Assembly (NCBI GenBank): GCA_036502345.1
Contig: DASXYT010000189.1
Coordinates: forward strand, 1-7,376
DNA from: DATEPR01 sp036502345
GTDB taxonomy: Bacteria > Actinomycetota > Actinomycetes > Mycobacteriales > Pseudonocardiaceae
DNA: 7,376 nt
Reading direction: 5' to 3'
This document shows positions 1 through 5,661 of the stretch, piece by piece (the first letter of the stretch is position 1; each line of letters begins with the position of its first letter). The notes beneath the pieces are model-generated. The model worked only from the letters and a program-made list of their open reading frames with translations, did no database searches and had not been told where the DNA came from. Made by a program: the position numbers and the translations under genes.

Positions 1-994
1 CGAATCCGCCGGACCGAAGCGCCGCTGCGCGGCCCTCGTTCTCGGCGCCGCCACCGAACGTCGGCATGCCACCAACACCCGGGGGCATGGCCCCGCCGCT
101 GAACGAGATCGGGTCTTCGGTAGGCCACGCCGGTTGACTCGAACCAGGCGCCGATCCGGCACCTACTCCGGTGGGCGAAGCATGACCCGGAGCCGGTGTG
201 GTGACCGGGGGAGCGACGCTGGAGACCGTCGTCGGCCCAGTGCCGGTGGTCAAGCCCGGTGCTGATGTCCGGCCTACGCCGCTGCCTATGGGGGCACCAG
301 AGATCCGGCCGCTGGCCGGTACCGCTCGCTGGTTCCGGCCGTTCGGGCCGGCGGTGACATTGCTCCTGATGCCTGCGCTCCTAGCGTCATTGCTGGTACC
401 CGATGGCAGGTGTTGGAGGCCTGTCCTTGCAGTCGCCCTTGACACCGGAGCCGCGGTCGGCGCCGCCACCGAGACCGGCGCGGTCGGTGCGGCCACCGCA
501 TCCGCGAAGGGCGGCAGGTTGAAAGTGTTGTATTGACTGGCGGAAACGTACTTCTGATAGGCGTCCACATTGGCCTGTTGAACAGCGTGATGCTGCTCCA
601 TCTGTACCAACGCCCCGACCGGAGGCTGACCCAGGAGCGCGGAGCCAATCGCATCCACCATCGATGGCTCGGGCGGCACCTGCTGGACCTCGGCAGCCGC
701 TGTGTGGAAGCTGCCGACCTGTCGCGAGAGCAGGTCTTGAGCGGTGCCGAGTTGCTGGCCTGTGGTGAGCGAGTTTTCAGCCAGCGGGGTGAGGCCATGT
801 GATGCGGCTTCCGCGGCGTCGCCTCGCCAGCCGGACTGGATGCCGTCCACCAGTTTCTGTACCGACACAGCACTATCCGGGTACCACTCCGCGAGTTCCT
901 GTGCGATCTGCTGCGCTGCCTCCAGTCCACCCGTTCCTTTAGCCTGTGGGTGGAAGTTCTCGTAGATCTGCTGCGCGGTCATCGACGACCCCAT
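1..994 (-). CDS. PPE/WXG100-like type VII secretion-associated protein, 3' end cut by window
   Basis: The frame is open from an ATG at 994 to the left edge, giving 331 visible residues without a stop. Seen: a helical N-terminal domain of about 160 residues with a W-x-G turn (GWRGDAAEAA, W56/G58) between two predicted helices, as in WXG100/PPE proteins. After residue 165 follows a low-complexity Ala/Pro/Ser/Thr/Gly-rich tail, including an imperfect tandem repeat (VAAPTAPVS, VAAPTAAPVS, residues 167-185) and Gly-rich stretches near 300-317. There is no signal peptide or membrane segment. The ATG at 994 overlaps the lipoprotein stop as TGATG and follows AAGGGGGG with 6 nt spacing, which favours it over Met5. 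Known: PPE-like proteins of actinomycetes are exported by ESX/type VII systems, usually paired with a PE/WXG-like partner and an EspG chaperone. Inferred: this is the large partner or substrate of the cassette. An EspG-type gene may lie further left, outside the window. Confidence 0.8.
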   Translation of the reverse strand, partial: MGSSMTAQQIYENFHPQAKGTGGLEAAQQIAQELAEWYPDSAVSVQKLVDGIQSGWRGDAAEAASHGLTPLAENSLTTGQQLGTAQDLLSRQVGSFHTAAAEVQQVPPEPSMVDAIGSALLGQPPVGALVQMEQHHAVQQANVDAYQKYVSASQYNTFNLPPFADAVAAPTAPVSVAAPTAAPVSRATARTGLQHLPSGTSNDARSAGIRSNVTAGPNGRNQRAVPASGRISGAPIGSGVGRTSAPGLTTGTGPTTVSSVAPPVTTPAPGHASPTGVGAGSAPGSSQPAWPTEDPISFSGGAMPPGVGGMPTFGGGAENEGRAAALRSGGF

Positions 995-1611
995 CACGCG
1001 CCCCCCTTCAGATTCGCGATCACATCCGACGCGGCCTTACCGGCCAACGAACACGCCTGCGTCCCCTCGGTCGGATTGTCATACTCAACGAAAAATGTCA
1101 ACTGGTCGCTTACGCCGACATTCAGCACGCAGTCACCGTCAGCCCGCTGATCTTTCACTGAGTCGGCATATACGCCTGGGTAGCCTGCGACGGTGGTCGG
1201 CTGCCAGTAAGCGAACGTCGACTGCTTCGCGTACAGGTCGGACAAACCGTGGGTATTGACGGTCTCCCACGAAACATTGATACCCCCGCCTGCCTCGCCC
1301 GCCCAGCTACAGGCTGATCCGTTCGTGTCGCTGTCGGGACCGCTGAGGGCATCGGTGAGATCAACGTCGGCCAGATTGCTCGCAGTAAGCGATGAACACG
1401 GCTTGGCGACCAGTGCCGACGCGTCCAATGGTTGGCCGACCTTCGGCGCCGAGGATGCTGCGCCAGTGCCACTTGGCGCTTTGTCGCCGGAACTCACAGT
1501 CGGCACGCTGGTGGTCGGCGTCGCCTGGCCGCCCGTGCTCGACGAGCAGCCGACCACGACGACCGCCATCGTGACGATACCCAGCGAGACAGTCAATCGT
1601 CGGAACATCAT
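994..1611 (-). CDS. DUF3558-type secreted lipoprotein
   Basis: A 205-residue protein beginning MMFRR, followed by a hydrophobic stretch ending in the lipobox VVVGC. C22 would be the lipidated cysteine, so the mature protein should be anchored on the outer face of the membrane. A Ser/Thr/Pro/Gly-rich linker (residues 23-60) leads to a globular domain with four cysteines (C72, C101, C161, C187), including PCSSLT and ACSWAG. These could form two disulfides. The spacing and the C-terminal C..AG.AA..V pattern match DUF3558 as I know it from Pseudonocardiaceae. The ATG at 1611 was chosen because it overlaps the upstream stop as ATGA and follows AGGGGG by 8 nt. An in-frame ATG at 1641 would add ten polar residues before the signal peptide and overlap the upstream gene further. 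The molecular function of DUF3558 is not established. Its place between two putative type VII proteins suggests a cell-envelope role linked to their export, which is inference. Confidence 0.85.
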   Translation of the reverse strand: MMFRRLTVSLGIVTMAVVVVGCSSSTGGQATPTTSVPTVSSGDKAPSGTGAASSAPKVGQPLDASALVAKPCSSLTASNLADVDLTDALSGPDSDTNGSACSWAGEAGGGINVSWETVNTHGLSDLYAKQSTFAYWQPTTVAGYPGVYADSVKDQRADGDCVLNVGVSDQLTFFVEYDNPTEGTQACSLAGKAASDVIANLKGGA

Positions 1612-2117
1612 GCCTGGAGCCCCCTGGCCAACTGTTGCCATTGGGTCTCATTCAGGTGCTCGGTCTGGAGATACCGGGTTTTCACCGCAGTGAGGGTGTT
1701 CTGCCACTTCGTCAAAAAATCGATCTGGCTCTGGATCACGACGCGTAGGTTGGCCAATGACTGCTGTGTCTGGCTCGCCTGGAGCACGCTGCCGGCGGTG
1801 TCGGGTGCTGGCGCGTGGAGTTCGAGGCCTGCTCGTTCGGCTTTTCCCCGTGCTTGGTAGTACTGGAGAGCCAGCTCCTTGCACTGCCTCAGCTGGGTCT
1901 CTATCTGTTCCGGCGTGAACTTGAATCCTGACCCCACTGCTGCTGCTTCTGCCACCTCGGCGGCGTGGATCCTGGCCTGGGCGGTGCGGATGTCGATGCC
2001 GCCTCTGCCGTCCTCGACATCGTTCCGGCTGGCGGTGGCATTCGCCTGTGCCGTCTCCGACCTGATCTGCGCCAGCGTTGCTGGGTCCGGCGCCTGCGCC
2101 CCCGTGTTGTCCGCCAT
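1608..2117 (-). CDS. Small helical protein with YxxxE motif, possible ESX/PE-like partner
   Basis: A 169-residue, Ala/Gln-rich, mostly helical protein with no signal peptide or membrane segment. The first 55 residues are polar and probably flexible. Two longer helical segments follow, around 68-98 (from FTPEQIETQLRQCKELAL) and 111-150, separated by a Pro/Ala/Gly turn (HAPAPDTAGS, 101-110). Near the C-terminus lies Y149-L-Q-T-E153, which fits the YxxxD/E signal of type VII substrates. I do not recognise a named family. The helix-turn-helix layout, the motif and the coupling to the lipoprotein and PPE-like genes suggest a PE/WXG-like partner, which is inference. The ATG at 2117 gives MADNTG; a GTG lies immediately before it. 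The frame stays open to 2225, but that extension is Arg-rich and unlike a protein start. The SD upstream is weak (GGGGCGAGAG). The stop at 1608-1610 overlaps the lipoprotein start. Confidence 0.65.
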   Translation of the reverse strand: MADNTGAQAPDPATLAQIRSETAQANATASRNDVEDGRGGIDIRTAQARIHAAEVAEAAAVGSGFKFTPEQIETQLRQCKELALQYYQARGKAERAGLELHAPAPDTAGSVLQASQTQQSLANLRVVIQSQIDFLTKWQNTLTAVKTRYLQTEHLNETQWQQLARGLQA

Positions 2118-2162
2118 CACTCTCGCCCCGTGTCGCTCCCGCCTCTGCCAAGCTGCTACCAG

Positions 2163-2193
2163 AGCGTAGCGATTCCGGATGCCGGCGCGGCAA
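2163..2193 (-). promoter_or_regulatory. Candidate promoter of the type VII-like cassette
   Basis: Reading leftward, TTGCCG (2193-2188) and TACGCT (2168-2163) are separated by 19 nt in the 153-nt gap upstream of the gene starting at 2117. They match actinomycete -35/-10 hexamers only partly, and the spacer is on the long side. The predicted leader would be about 40 nt. A promoter is expected here because the cassette and the operon ending at 2271 look functionally unrelated. The exact hexamers are a guess. Confidence 0.25.
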
Positions 2194-2205
2194 GAACGGT
2201 CGAAA

Positions 2206-2226
2206 TGTGGCGCCGGCGCCCGCACA
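2206..2226 (-). terminator. GC-rich palindrome, possible terminator or operator
   Basis: GGCGCCGGCGCC (2209-2220) is a perfect 12-bp palindrome, flanked by TGTG (2206-2209) and CACA (2223-2226), which can extend the pairing around a 2-nt bulge. On the minus-strand transcript it lies about 45-65 nt after the thiolase-fold stop and is followed by only a short T run (ATTT). It could end the operon or bind a regulator. The lack of a clear U tract keeps this tentative. Confidence 0.3.
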
Positions 2227-2270
2227 GGATGCTGAGATTCACCCAGAAGGGCGGATGGGCGACGTTTATG

Positions 2271-3410
2271 TCACGGTCGGTGATTCCCGAGTACGAGAGC
2301 GCCCGCTGCCATGAACATGCCGCCGTTGCCCAGGGCCACGCTGATTTCCACGCCCGGTACCTGGGCGGCTGCCTCACCGCGCAACTGGCGGACGGATTCC
2401 TGGAGCAGGAACATCCCGTACATCCCGGTGTGCGTGTACGACAGGCCGCCGCCGTTGGTGTTCAACGGTAGTTGCCCACCTGGTGAAGTATGGCCCTCGG
2501 CGATAAACGGCCCCGCCTCGCCGCGCCCGACGAATCCCATGTCCTCCAGGCCGTAGATCGGCACGTGCGCGAATGCGTCGTAGATCATCACGTGGTTCAC
2601 GTCGGCATGGGTGATGCCGGCTTCGGCGAAAGCGTCCGCACTGGACCTGCGGAATGCGGCCGACGTGGTGAAGTCGGCCATTTGTGAAATCATCGGCGAC
2701 TCGAATGTCTCGCCGCTGCCCAACACGTATACCGGCGGTTTGGGCAGGTCCGTCGCTCGATCGGCCGACGTCACGATCAACGCCCCGCCACCGTCGGTGA
2801 CCAGGCAGCACTCCAGCAAATGGAACGGGTACGAGATCATCCGGGAATTGAGCACGTCCTCGACGGCGATCAGCTCGCGGTGCATCGCGCGTGGATTGCG
2901 GGCCGCCCATTTCCGCTGCGCCACCGGAACGGACGCCAACTGTTCCGGCGTCAGCCCGAATTCCTTCATGTAGCGCAGCAGCGGAATGGTGAACGTCGTC
3001 GTGGGGCCGAACGTGCCGTAGGGGGCCTCGAACTGGCCCGCCGGGCTGGACGGCGCCTGCTGGTACCGGCTGGCGCCGATCCTCGACCTGCCCGACTCGC
3101 CGTGCGTGATCAGCACGGTGCTGGCCTGACCTGCCTGAATGGCGGCCGCCGCGTGCCGGACGTGGAACAGGAACGACGTGCCACCGACGCCGGTGCCGTC
3201 GATCCACCGAGGGGTGATGCCCAGCGCGTGTGCCACCTGGATCGGGCCGGGCGCCGACACCGACGCGATCCCGTCGATGTCGGACAGGCGCAGGCCGGCG
3301 TCGGCCAGCGCGTTGCGCGCACCCTCGACGTGCAGCGCCAGCGTGGAATGGTTCGGCAGCACCCCGACCTGGTCGGTCTCTGCCGCGCCCACGATCGCCA
3401 CCGGTGTCAC
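2271..3410 (-). CDS. Thiolase-fold protein without catalytic cysteines (SCP-x/Ltp2-like)
   Basis: A 379-residue thiolase-superfamily protein of the SCP-x/lipid-transfer group, near that family's usual 380-390. The GTG at 3410 overlaps the upstream DUF35 stop as GTGA; the frame stays open upstream only as antisense to that gene. Family landmarks: VAIVGAAET at the N-terminus; GGTSFLFHVRHAAAAIQAG (76-94) where thiolases carry the nucleophilic Cys; MIYDAFAHVPIYGLEDMGF (275-293); NTNGGGLSYTHTGMYG (317-332) with H327; and LGNGG (360-364) where thiolases have their second Cys. Neither Cys is present; the only cysteines are C201 and C202. Known: Ltp2-type enzymes of actinobacterial steroid side-chain degradation have this fold, act as retro-aldolases on beta-hydroxyacyl-CoAs and need a DUF35 partner. 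Inferred: this protein cleaves a C-C bond in a CoA thioester together with its neighbour. A simple biosynthetic or degradative ketothiolase role is unlikely. The substrate is unknown. Confidence 0.88.
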   Translation of the reverse strand: MTPVAIVGAAETDQVGVLPNHSTLALHVEGARNALADAGLRLSDIDGIASVSAPGPIQVAHALGITPRWIDGTGVGGTSFLFHVRHAAAAIQAGQASTVLITHGESGRSRIGASRYQQAPSSPAGQFEAPYGTFGPTTTFTIPLLRYMKEFGLTPEQLASVPVAQRKWAARNPRAMHRELIAVEDVLNSRMISYPFHLLECCLVTDGGGALIVTSADRATDLPKPPVYVLGSGETFESPMISQMADFTTSAAFRRSSADAFAEAGITHADVNHVMIYDAFAHVPIYGLEDMGFVGRGEAGPFIAEGHTSPGGQLPLNTNGGGLSYTHTGMYGMFLLQESVRQLRGEAAAQVPGVEISVALGNGGMFMAAGALVLGNHRP

Positions 3411-3826
3411 GCGTGCACTCCCGTCGGTGTGAACTGCGGTAGGGCCAGGTCGCCCCGCTGTTCGAAGGTGACTTCGAGATCCATGTCGAGCACGAGGTTG
3501 TCCGGCGTGTTCGGCACGCCGACGATGTTGGCCATCAGCCGTGGCCCCTCGGCCAACTGCACGACGGCGATCGCGTACGGCACGTCGTCCTCGAAGCCGG
3601 GGGCCGGCCGGTGGGTGATGGTGTACGAGTACAGCGTCGCGCGCCCGGTCGTGGTGAACCACTCGATCGAAGCCGAACCGCAGAACGGGCAACTGGTCCT
3701 CGGGTAGAAGAACGGCGAGCCGCACTCGGTGCAGCGCTGGATCCGCAGCTCACCCGCTGCCGCCCCGTCCCAGTACGGCTGTGTCTCCGGCGTCGGTTCC
3801 GGAACCGCCTTCGTCCTGCCCGCCAT
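3407..3826 (-). CDS. DUF35 zinc-ribbon/OB-fold protein (thiolase partner)
   Basis: A 139-residue protein with the two-part DUF35 layout. An N-terminal helix and rubredoxin-like zinc ribbon (residues 14-52) carries four cysteines as CxxC-x10-CxxC (C32, C35, C46, C49). An OB-fold follows (about 55-135), with YSYTITHRPAPGFEDDVPYAIAVVQLAEG as its recognisable core, written here from Y66; the family typically reads similarly there. The ATG at 3826 follows GGAGGA with 5 nt spacing. The stop overlaps the thiolase-fold start by 4 nt, a strong sign of a stoichiometric complex. Known: DUF35 proteins bind thiolase-fold enzymes; in cholesterol degradation the DUF35 domain of ChsH2 binds and activates the Ltp2 aldolase. 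In that system DUF35 is fused to a MaoC-like hydratase domain; here it stands alone, with no hydratase visible. Acting as a subunit of the neighbouring thiolase-fold enzyme is the best inference. Confidence 0.9.
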   Translation of the reverse strand: MAGRTKAVPEPTPETQPYWDGAAAGELRIQRCTECGSPFFYPRTSCPFCGSASIEWFTTTGRATLYSYTITHRPAPGFEDDVPYAIAVVQLAEGPRLMANIVGVPNTPDNLVLDMDLEVTFEQRGDLALPQFTPTGVHA

Positions 3827-3844
3827 CGGCGTCCTCCAAGATCG

Positions 3845-4636
3845 TCAGGGAAGCGAAACGCCCAACTCGGCCAACAACTCCTGCGAGTAGGCGATCCGCC
3901 CGCTGCGTTCGGCAGCGGGAGCATGACACAGCTCCAGCGCCGCCTCCGCCATGACGGCCGGCGCCTCGGCTGCCGGGTCGTCGAGAGTGGTCAGGTGGTG
4001 GAAGATCGTGCCCGGCGTCGGTACCACCTTGCTCGGCGACAGCGCGTTCACCGCCACACCGGACGAGTACAACTCGGCGGCCAGGCCGGTGCTGAACCGC
4101 TCGACGGCCGCCTTGCACATGCCGTACACGGTGCCGCCGCGCAGTGCCCGCTGCGTCGGCGGCAGGACGGGGTGCCGTGCCGCGCCGGACGAGATGTTCA
4201 GGATCCAGCCCTGGCCCCGCTCGCACATGCCCGGCGCGACCAGTTGGGCCAGGTGCACGGACGCTGTCACCTGCACCTCGAACATCAGCGCGAACCGGCG
4301 CGGCGTGAACTCGCGGATCGGCGTGAAGTACGTGACGGCCGCGTTGTTCACCAGGATGTCGACGCCGCCCAGCGTGCCGGTCACGTCGGTGACCAGCCGT
4401 TCCCGGTCGGCAGGGTCGGACAGGTCGGCCCGGAACGCCTCAGCCGTGCCACCTGCCGCCCGGATGCCGGCCACTGTCGAGCCGATGCTCCCGGCCAGCG
4501 GGTGATCCCCGTCGGCCAGCGTGCGGGCGCTGACCGCCACGTGGGCGCCCGCTTCGGCGAAACGGGCAGCGATCGCGGCCCCGATACCCCTGCTGGCCCC
4601 GGTGACCAGCGCGACCTTGCCGTCCAGTGCTCCCAT
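3845..4636 (-). CDS. Short-chain dehydrogenase/reductase (263 aa)
   Basis: A classical-type SDR. The Rossmann motif TGASRGIG is at residues 12-19. Arg follows the second strand (VSART, 36-40), which suggests NADP(H) preference. DILVNNAA ends at 100, with NNAA at 97-100. A serine candidate lies in NISSGAA (S149/S150) and the catalytic YxxxK pair is Y171/K175 (YGMCK). The gap from Ser to Tyr is about 21 residues rather than the usual 12-14, because of a Pro/Arg-rich insertion (HPVLPPTQRALRGG, 155-168). The PG commonly found after the substrate-loop strand is replaced by NALSPSKVVPTPG (197-209). The ATG at 4636 lies 2 nt after the upstream SDR stop, so translation is probably coupled; I see no strong SD. 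The frame extends to 5173, but that part is antisense-like noise over the preceding gene. The likely role is oxidation or reduction of a hydroxy/keto group on a CoA ester or ring; the substrate cannot be read from sequence. Confidence 0.88.
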   Translation of the reverse strand: MGALDGKVALVTGASRGIGAAIAARFAEAGAHVAVSARTLADGDHPLAGSIGSTVAGIRAAGGTAEAFRADLSDPADRERLVTDVTGTLGGVDILVNNAAVTYFTPIREFTPRRFALMFEVQVTASVHLAQLVAPGMCERGQGWILNISSGAARHPVLPPTQRALRGGTVYGMCKAAVERFSTGLAAELYSSGVAVNALSPSKVVPTPGTIFHHLTTLDDPAAEAPAVMAEAALELCHAPAAERSGRIAYSQELLAELGVSLP

Positions 4637-4638
4637 GA

Positions 4639-5517
4639 CTACCGGCCCAACAGCGGACCGAACGCCCGCTCGATCTGCTCGGCCAGCGCGTCCTGCTCCC
4701 ACGGCCCTGTGCCCACGATTCGACTGATCGGTTCCGGGTTGTTGTACAGCGCCACCTGGTAGCCGGCCGAGTGCAGGATCCGGCCGTTGATCCAGCCGGA
4801 GTCGATGCCGGCCAGGTAGGCGACCACCGGAGCCACGTTGTCCGGTGACCGGTCGTCGGTCGCGCCCGCCGGCCTGCGGCGCCGCTCGGTGGGCACGGAC
4901 TCGGTCATCCTGGTCGCCGCGCCCGGTGAGATCGCGTTCACCGTGACCCCGTACCTGGCCAGCGAGTGGGCGCTGGAGTAGGTCAGCCCGACGATGCCCA
5001 TCTTGGCCGCCGCGTAGTTCGGCTGGCCCGGTGCGCCGTGCAGGCCGGACACCGACGTGAAGTTGACGATCCGGTTCTGGGCGTTCTCGTCGTGCAGTGA
5101 CCGCCAGTGTGCAGCCGCGAACTTCGTGGTGTTGAACGTGCCCTTCATGTGTACCCGGATCACGTCGTCCCACTCGGCTTCCGCCATGTTGAACACCATC
5201 CGGTCGCGCAGGATGCCGGCCACGTTGACCAGCACGTCGAGCCGGCCGAACTCGCTGATCGTGATGCCGACGAGCTTCTCCGCGGCGCCGTGGTCGGACA
5301 CGTCGGTGCCGTCCGCGACCGCCGTGCCGCCCGCGTCGGTGATCTCGGCGACCACCGTCGCCGCGGGCCCGCTGTCCACACCGGAGCCGTCCAGTTGGAC
5401 GCCGAGATCGTTGACCACCACCTGGGCGCCCTCGCTGGCCAGCAGCCGGGCCACCGAGGCGCCGATGCCCCTGCCAGCACCCGTCACGATCGCGACCCGC
5501 CCGTCCAGCCGACCCAT
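4639..5517 (-). CDS. Short-chain dehydrogenase, MFE-2/Hsd4-like (292 aa)
   Basis: First gene of the leftward operon. Numbered from the ATG at 5517: TGAGRGIG at 12-19, Asp after the second strand (VNDLG, D37; typical of NAD+ use), NVAG at 98-101, Ser155, Tyr168 and Lys172 (YAAAK), and NAISPGAATRM (194-204). The loop after VNDLG containing DGSG and the C-terminal segment (GYQVALYNNPEPISRIV, then PWEQDAL) extend the protein to 292 residues. They resemble peroxisomal multifunctional-enzyme type 2 hydroxyacyl-CoA dehydrogenases and the mycobacterial Hsd4A/Rv3548c group. The likely reaction is NAD-dependent oxidation of a 3-hydroxyacyl-CoA or hydroxysteroid. Start choice: GGAGG (5532-5528) lies 10 nt before the ATG. 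A TTG at 5523 is closer to it (4 nt), but MGRLDGRVAIVTGAG is the normal family start and parallels MGALDGKVALVTGAS next door. I infer the catabolic role from the family and the neighbours. Confidence 0.88.
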   Translation of the reverse strand: MGRLDGRVAIVTGAGRGIGASVARLLASEGAQVVVNDLGVQLDGSGVDSGPAATVVAEITDAGGTAVADGTDVSDHGAAEKLVGITISEFGRLDVLVNVAGILRDRMVFNMAEAEWDDVIRVHMKGTFNTTKFAAAHWRSLHDENAQNRIVNFTSVSGLHGAPGQPNYAAAKMGIVGLTYSSAHSLARYGVTVNAISPGAATRMTESVPTERRRRPAGATDDRSPDNVAPVVAYLAGIDSGWINGRILHSAGYQVALYNNPEPISRIVGTGPWEQDALAEQIERAFGPLLGR

Positions 5518-5588
5518 GATCAACCCGCCTCCGCAGGACGATTTCTAGAACAAGCTTCTGAAATTAGCTTCGGCCGGACCGATCGCGC

Positions 5589-5604
5589 TGTCAAGGTGTT
5601 GACA
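5589..5604. promoter_or_regulatory. Palindrome TGTCAAGGTGTTGACA carrying a -35 box on each strand
   Basis: Perfect 6-bp inverted arms (TGTCAA, TTGACA) around GGTG. Each arm is a consensus -35 hexamer: rightward at 5599-5604 and leftward at 5594-5589. For the rightward promoter, TTGAAT (5623-5628) lies at 18-nt spacing, and TAGTAT (5631-5636) is a better -10 but too far from this -35. For the leftward promoter no good -10 lies at 17-18 nt; TAATTT is at 22 nt. The site may be shared -35 elements, a repressor operator, or both. Confidence 0.5.
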
Positions 5605-5617
5605 TCGGCCAGCTTCC

Positions 5618-5633
5618 TGGAATTGAATTCTAG
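5618..5633. promoter_or_regulatory. Palindrome GAATTGAATTC, candidate operator at the ACAD promoter
   Basis: GAATT-G-AATTC (5620-5630) is a perfect 11-bp palindrome. An outer T/A pair at 5618/5632 extends it across one mismatch. It overlaps the candidate -10 hexamers of the rightward promoter, where repressor binding would block RNA polymerase. Its right flank TTCTAG (5628-5633) recurs at 5543-5548 within TTCTAGAA, near the start of the leftward operon. Confidence 0.4.
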
Positions 5634-5661
5634 TATTGGCGTCGATCCGAGGGGACAGGCC

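Larger units (their letters stand above)
5518..5661. promoter_or_regulatory. Divergent control region between SDR and ACAD operons
   Basis: The only gap between the leftward (SDR) and rightward (ACAD) operons, 144 bp. Its centre (about 5541-5640) is clearly more AT-rich than the flanking genes. It holds a perfect palindrome over the putative -35 boxes (5589-5604), GAATTGAATTC near the ACAD start (5620-5630), TTCTAGAA near the SDR start (5543-5550), and three copies of AGCTTC (5553, 5566, 5611). It presumably drives both operons and is presumably controlled by a regulator encoded elsewhere, because no regulator gene lies in the window. The ACAD gene has a good SD (GAGGGG, 5649-5654) 7 nt before its ATG. 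Confidence 0.75.

Noticed and set aside
286..930. Open minus-strand frame of 214 codons
   Set aside because: It lies in another frame of the PPE-like gene, is Arg/Ser/Pro-rich with no fold signature, and the overlapping frame has an RBS, a coupled start and a recognisable W-x-G domain.
2820..3707. Plus-strand open frame of 295 codons
   Set aside because: Arg/His-rich antisense frame over the thiolase-fold and DUF35 genes; typical of high-GC complementary-strand openness.
3611..4762. Plus-strand open frame of 383 codons
   Set aside because: Antisense to the DUF35 and SDR genes, rich in Arg/Gly/His, with no motif; the minus strand carries clear SDR active-site residues.
4637..5173. N-terminal extension of the 263-aa SDR frame
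   Set aside because: It overlaps the upstream SDR in another frame and lacks any motif; MGALDGKVALVTGAS at 4636 is the standard start.
5518..5523. TTG start for the 292-aa SDR
   Set aside because: It adds only two residues before the conserved MGRLDGRVAIVTG start, and the ATG at 5517 has an acceptable 10-nt SD spacing; the TTG is not excluded.
5546..5560. Canonical KstR or KstR2 operator
   Set aside because: TAGAACAAGCTTCTG matches only one half of either consensus; the second half breaks symmetry, so I do not call it a KstR-family site.
5107..5661. N-terminal extension of the first ACAD frame
   Set aside because: The frame is open by chance opposite the SDR gene and through the promoter region; the ATG at 5662 has a good SD and gives the normal ACAD N-terminus.
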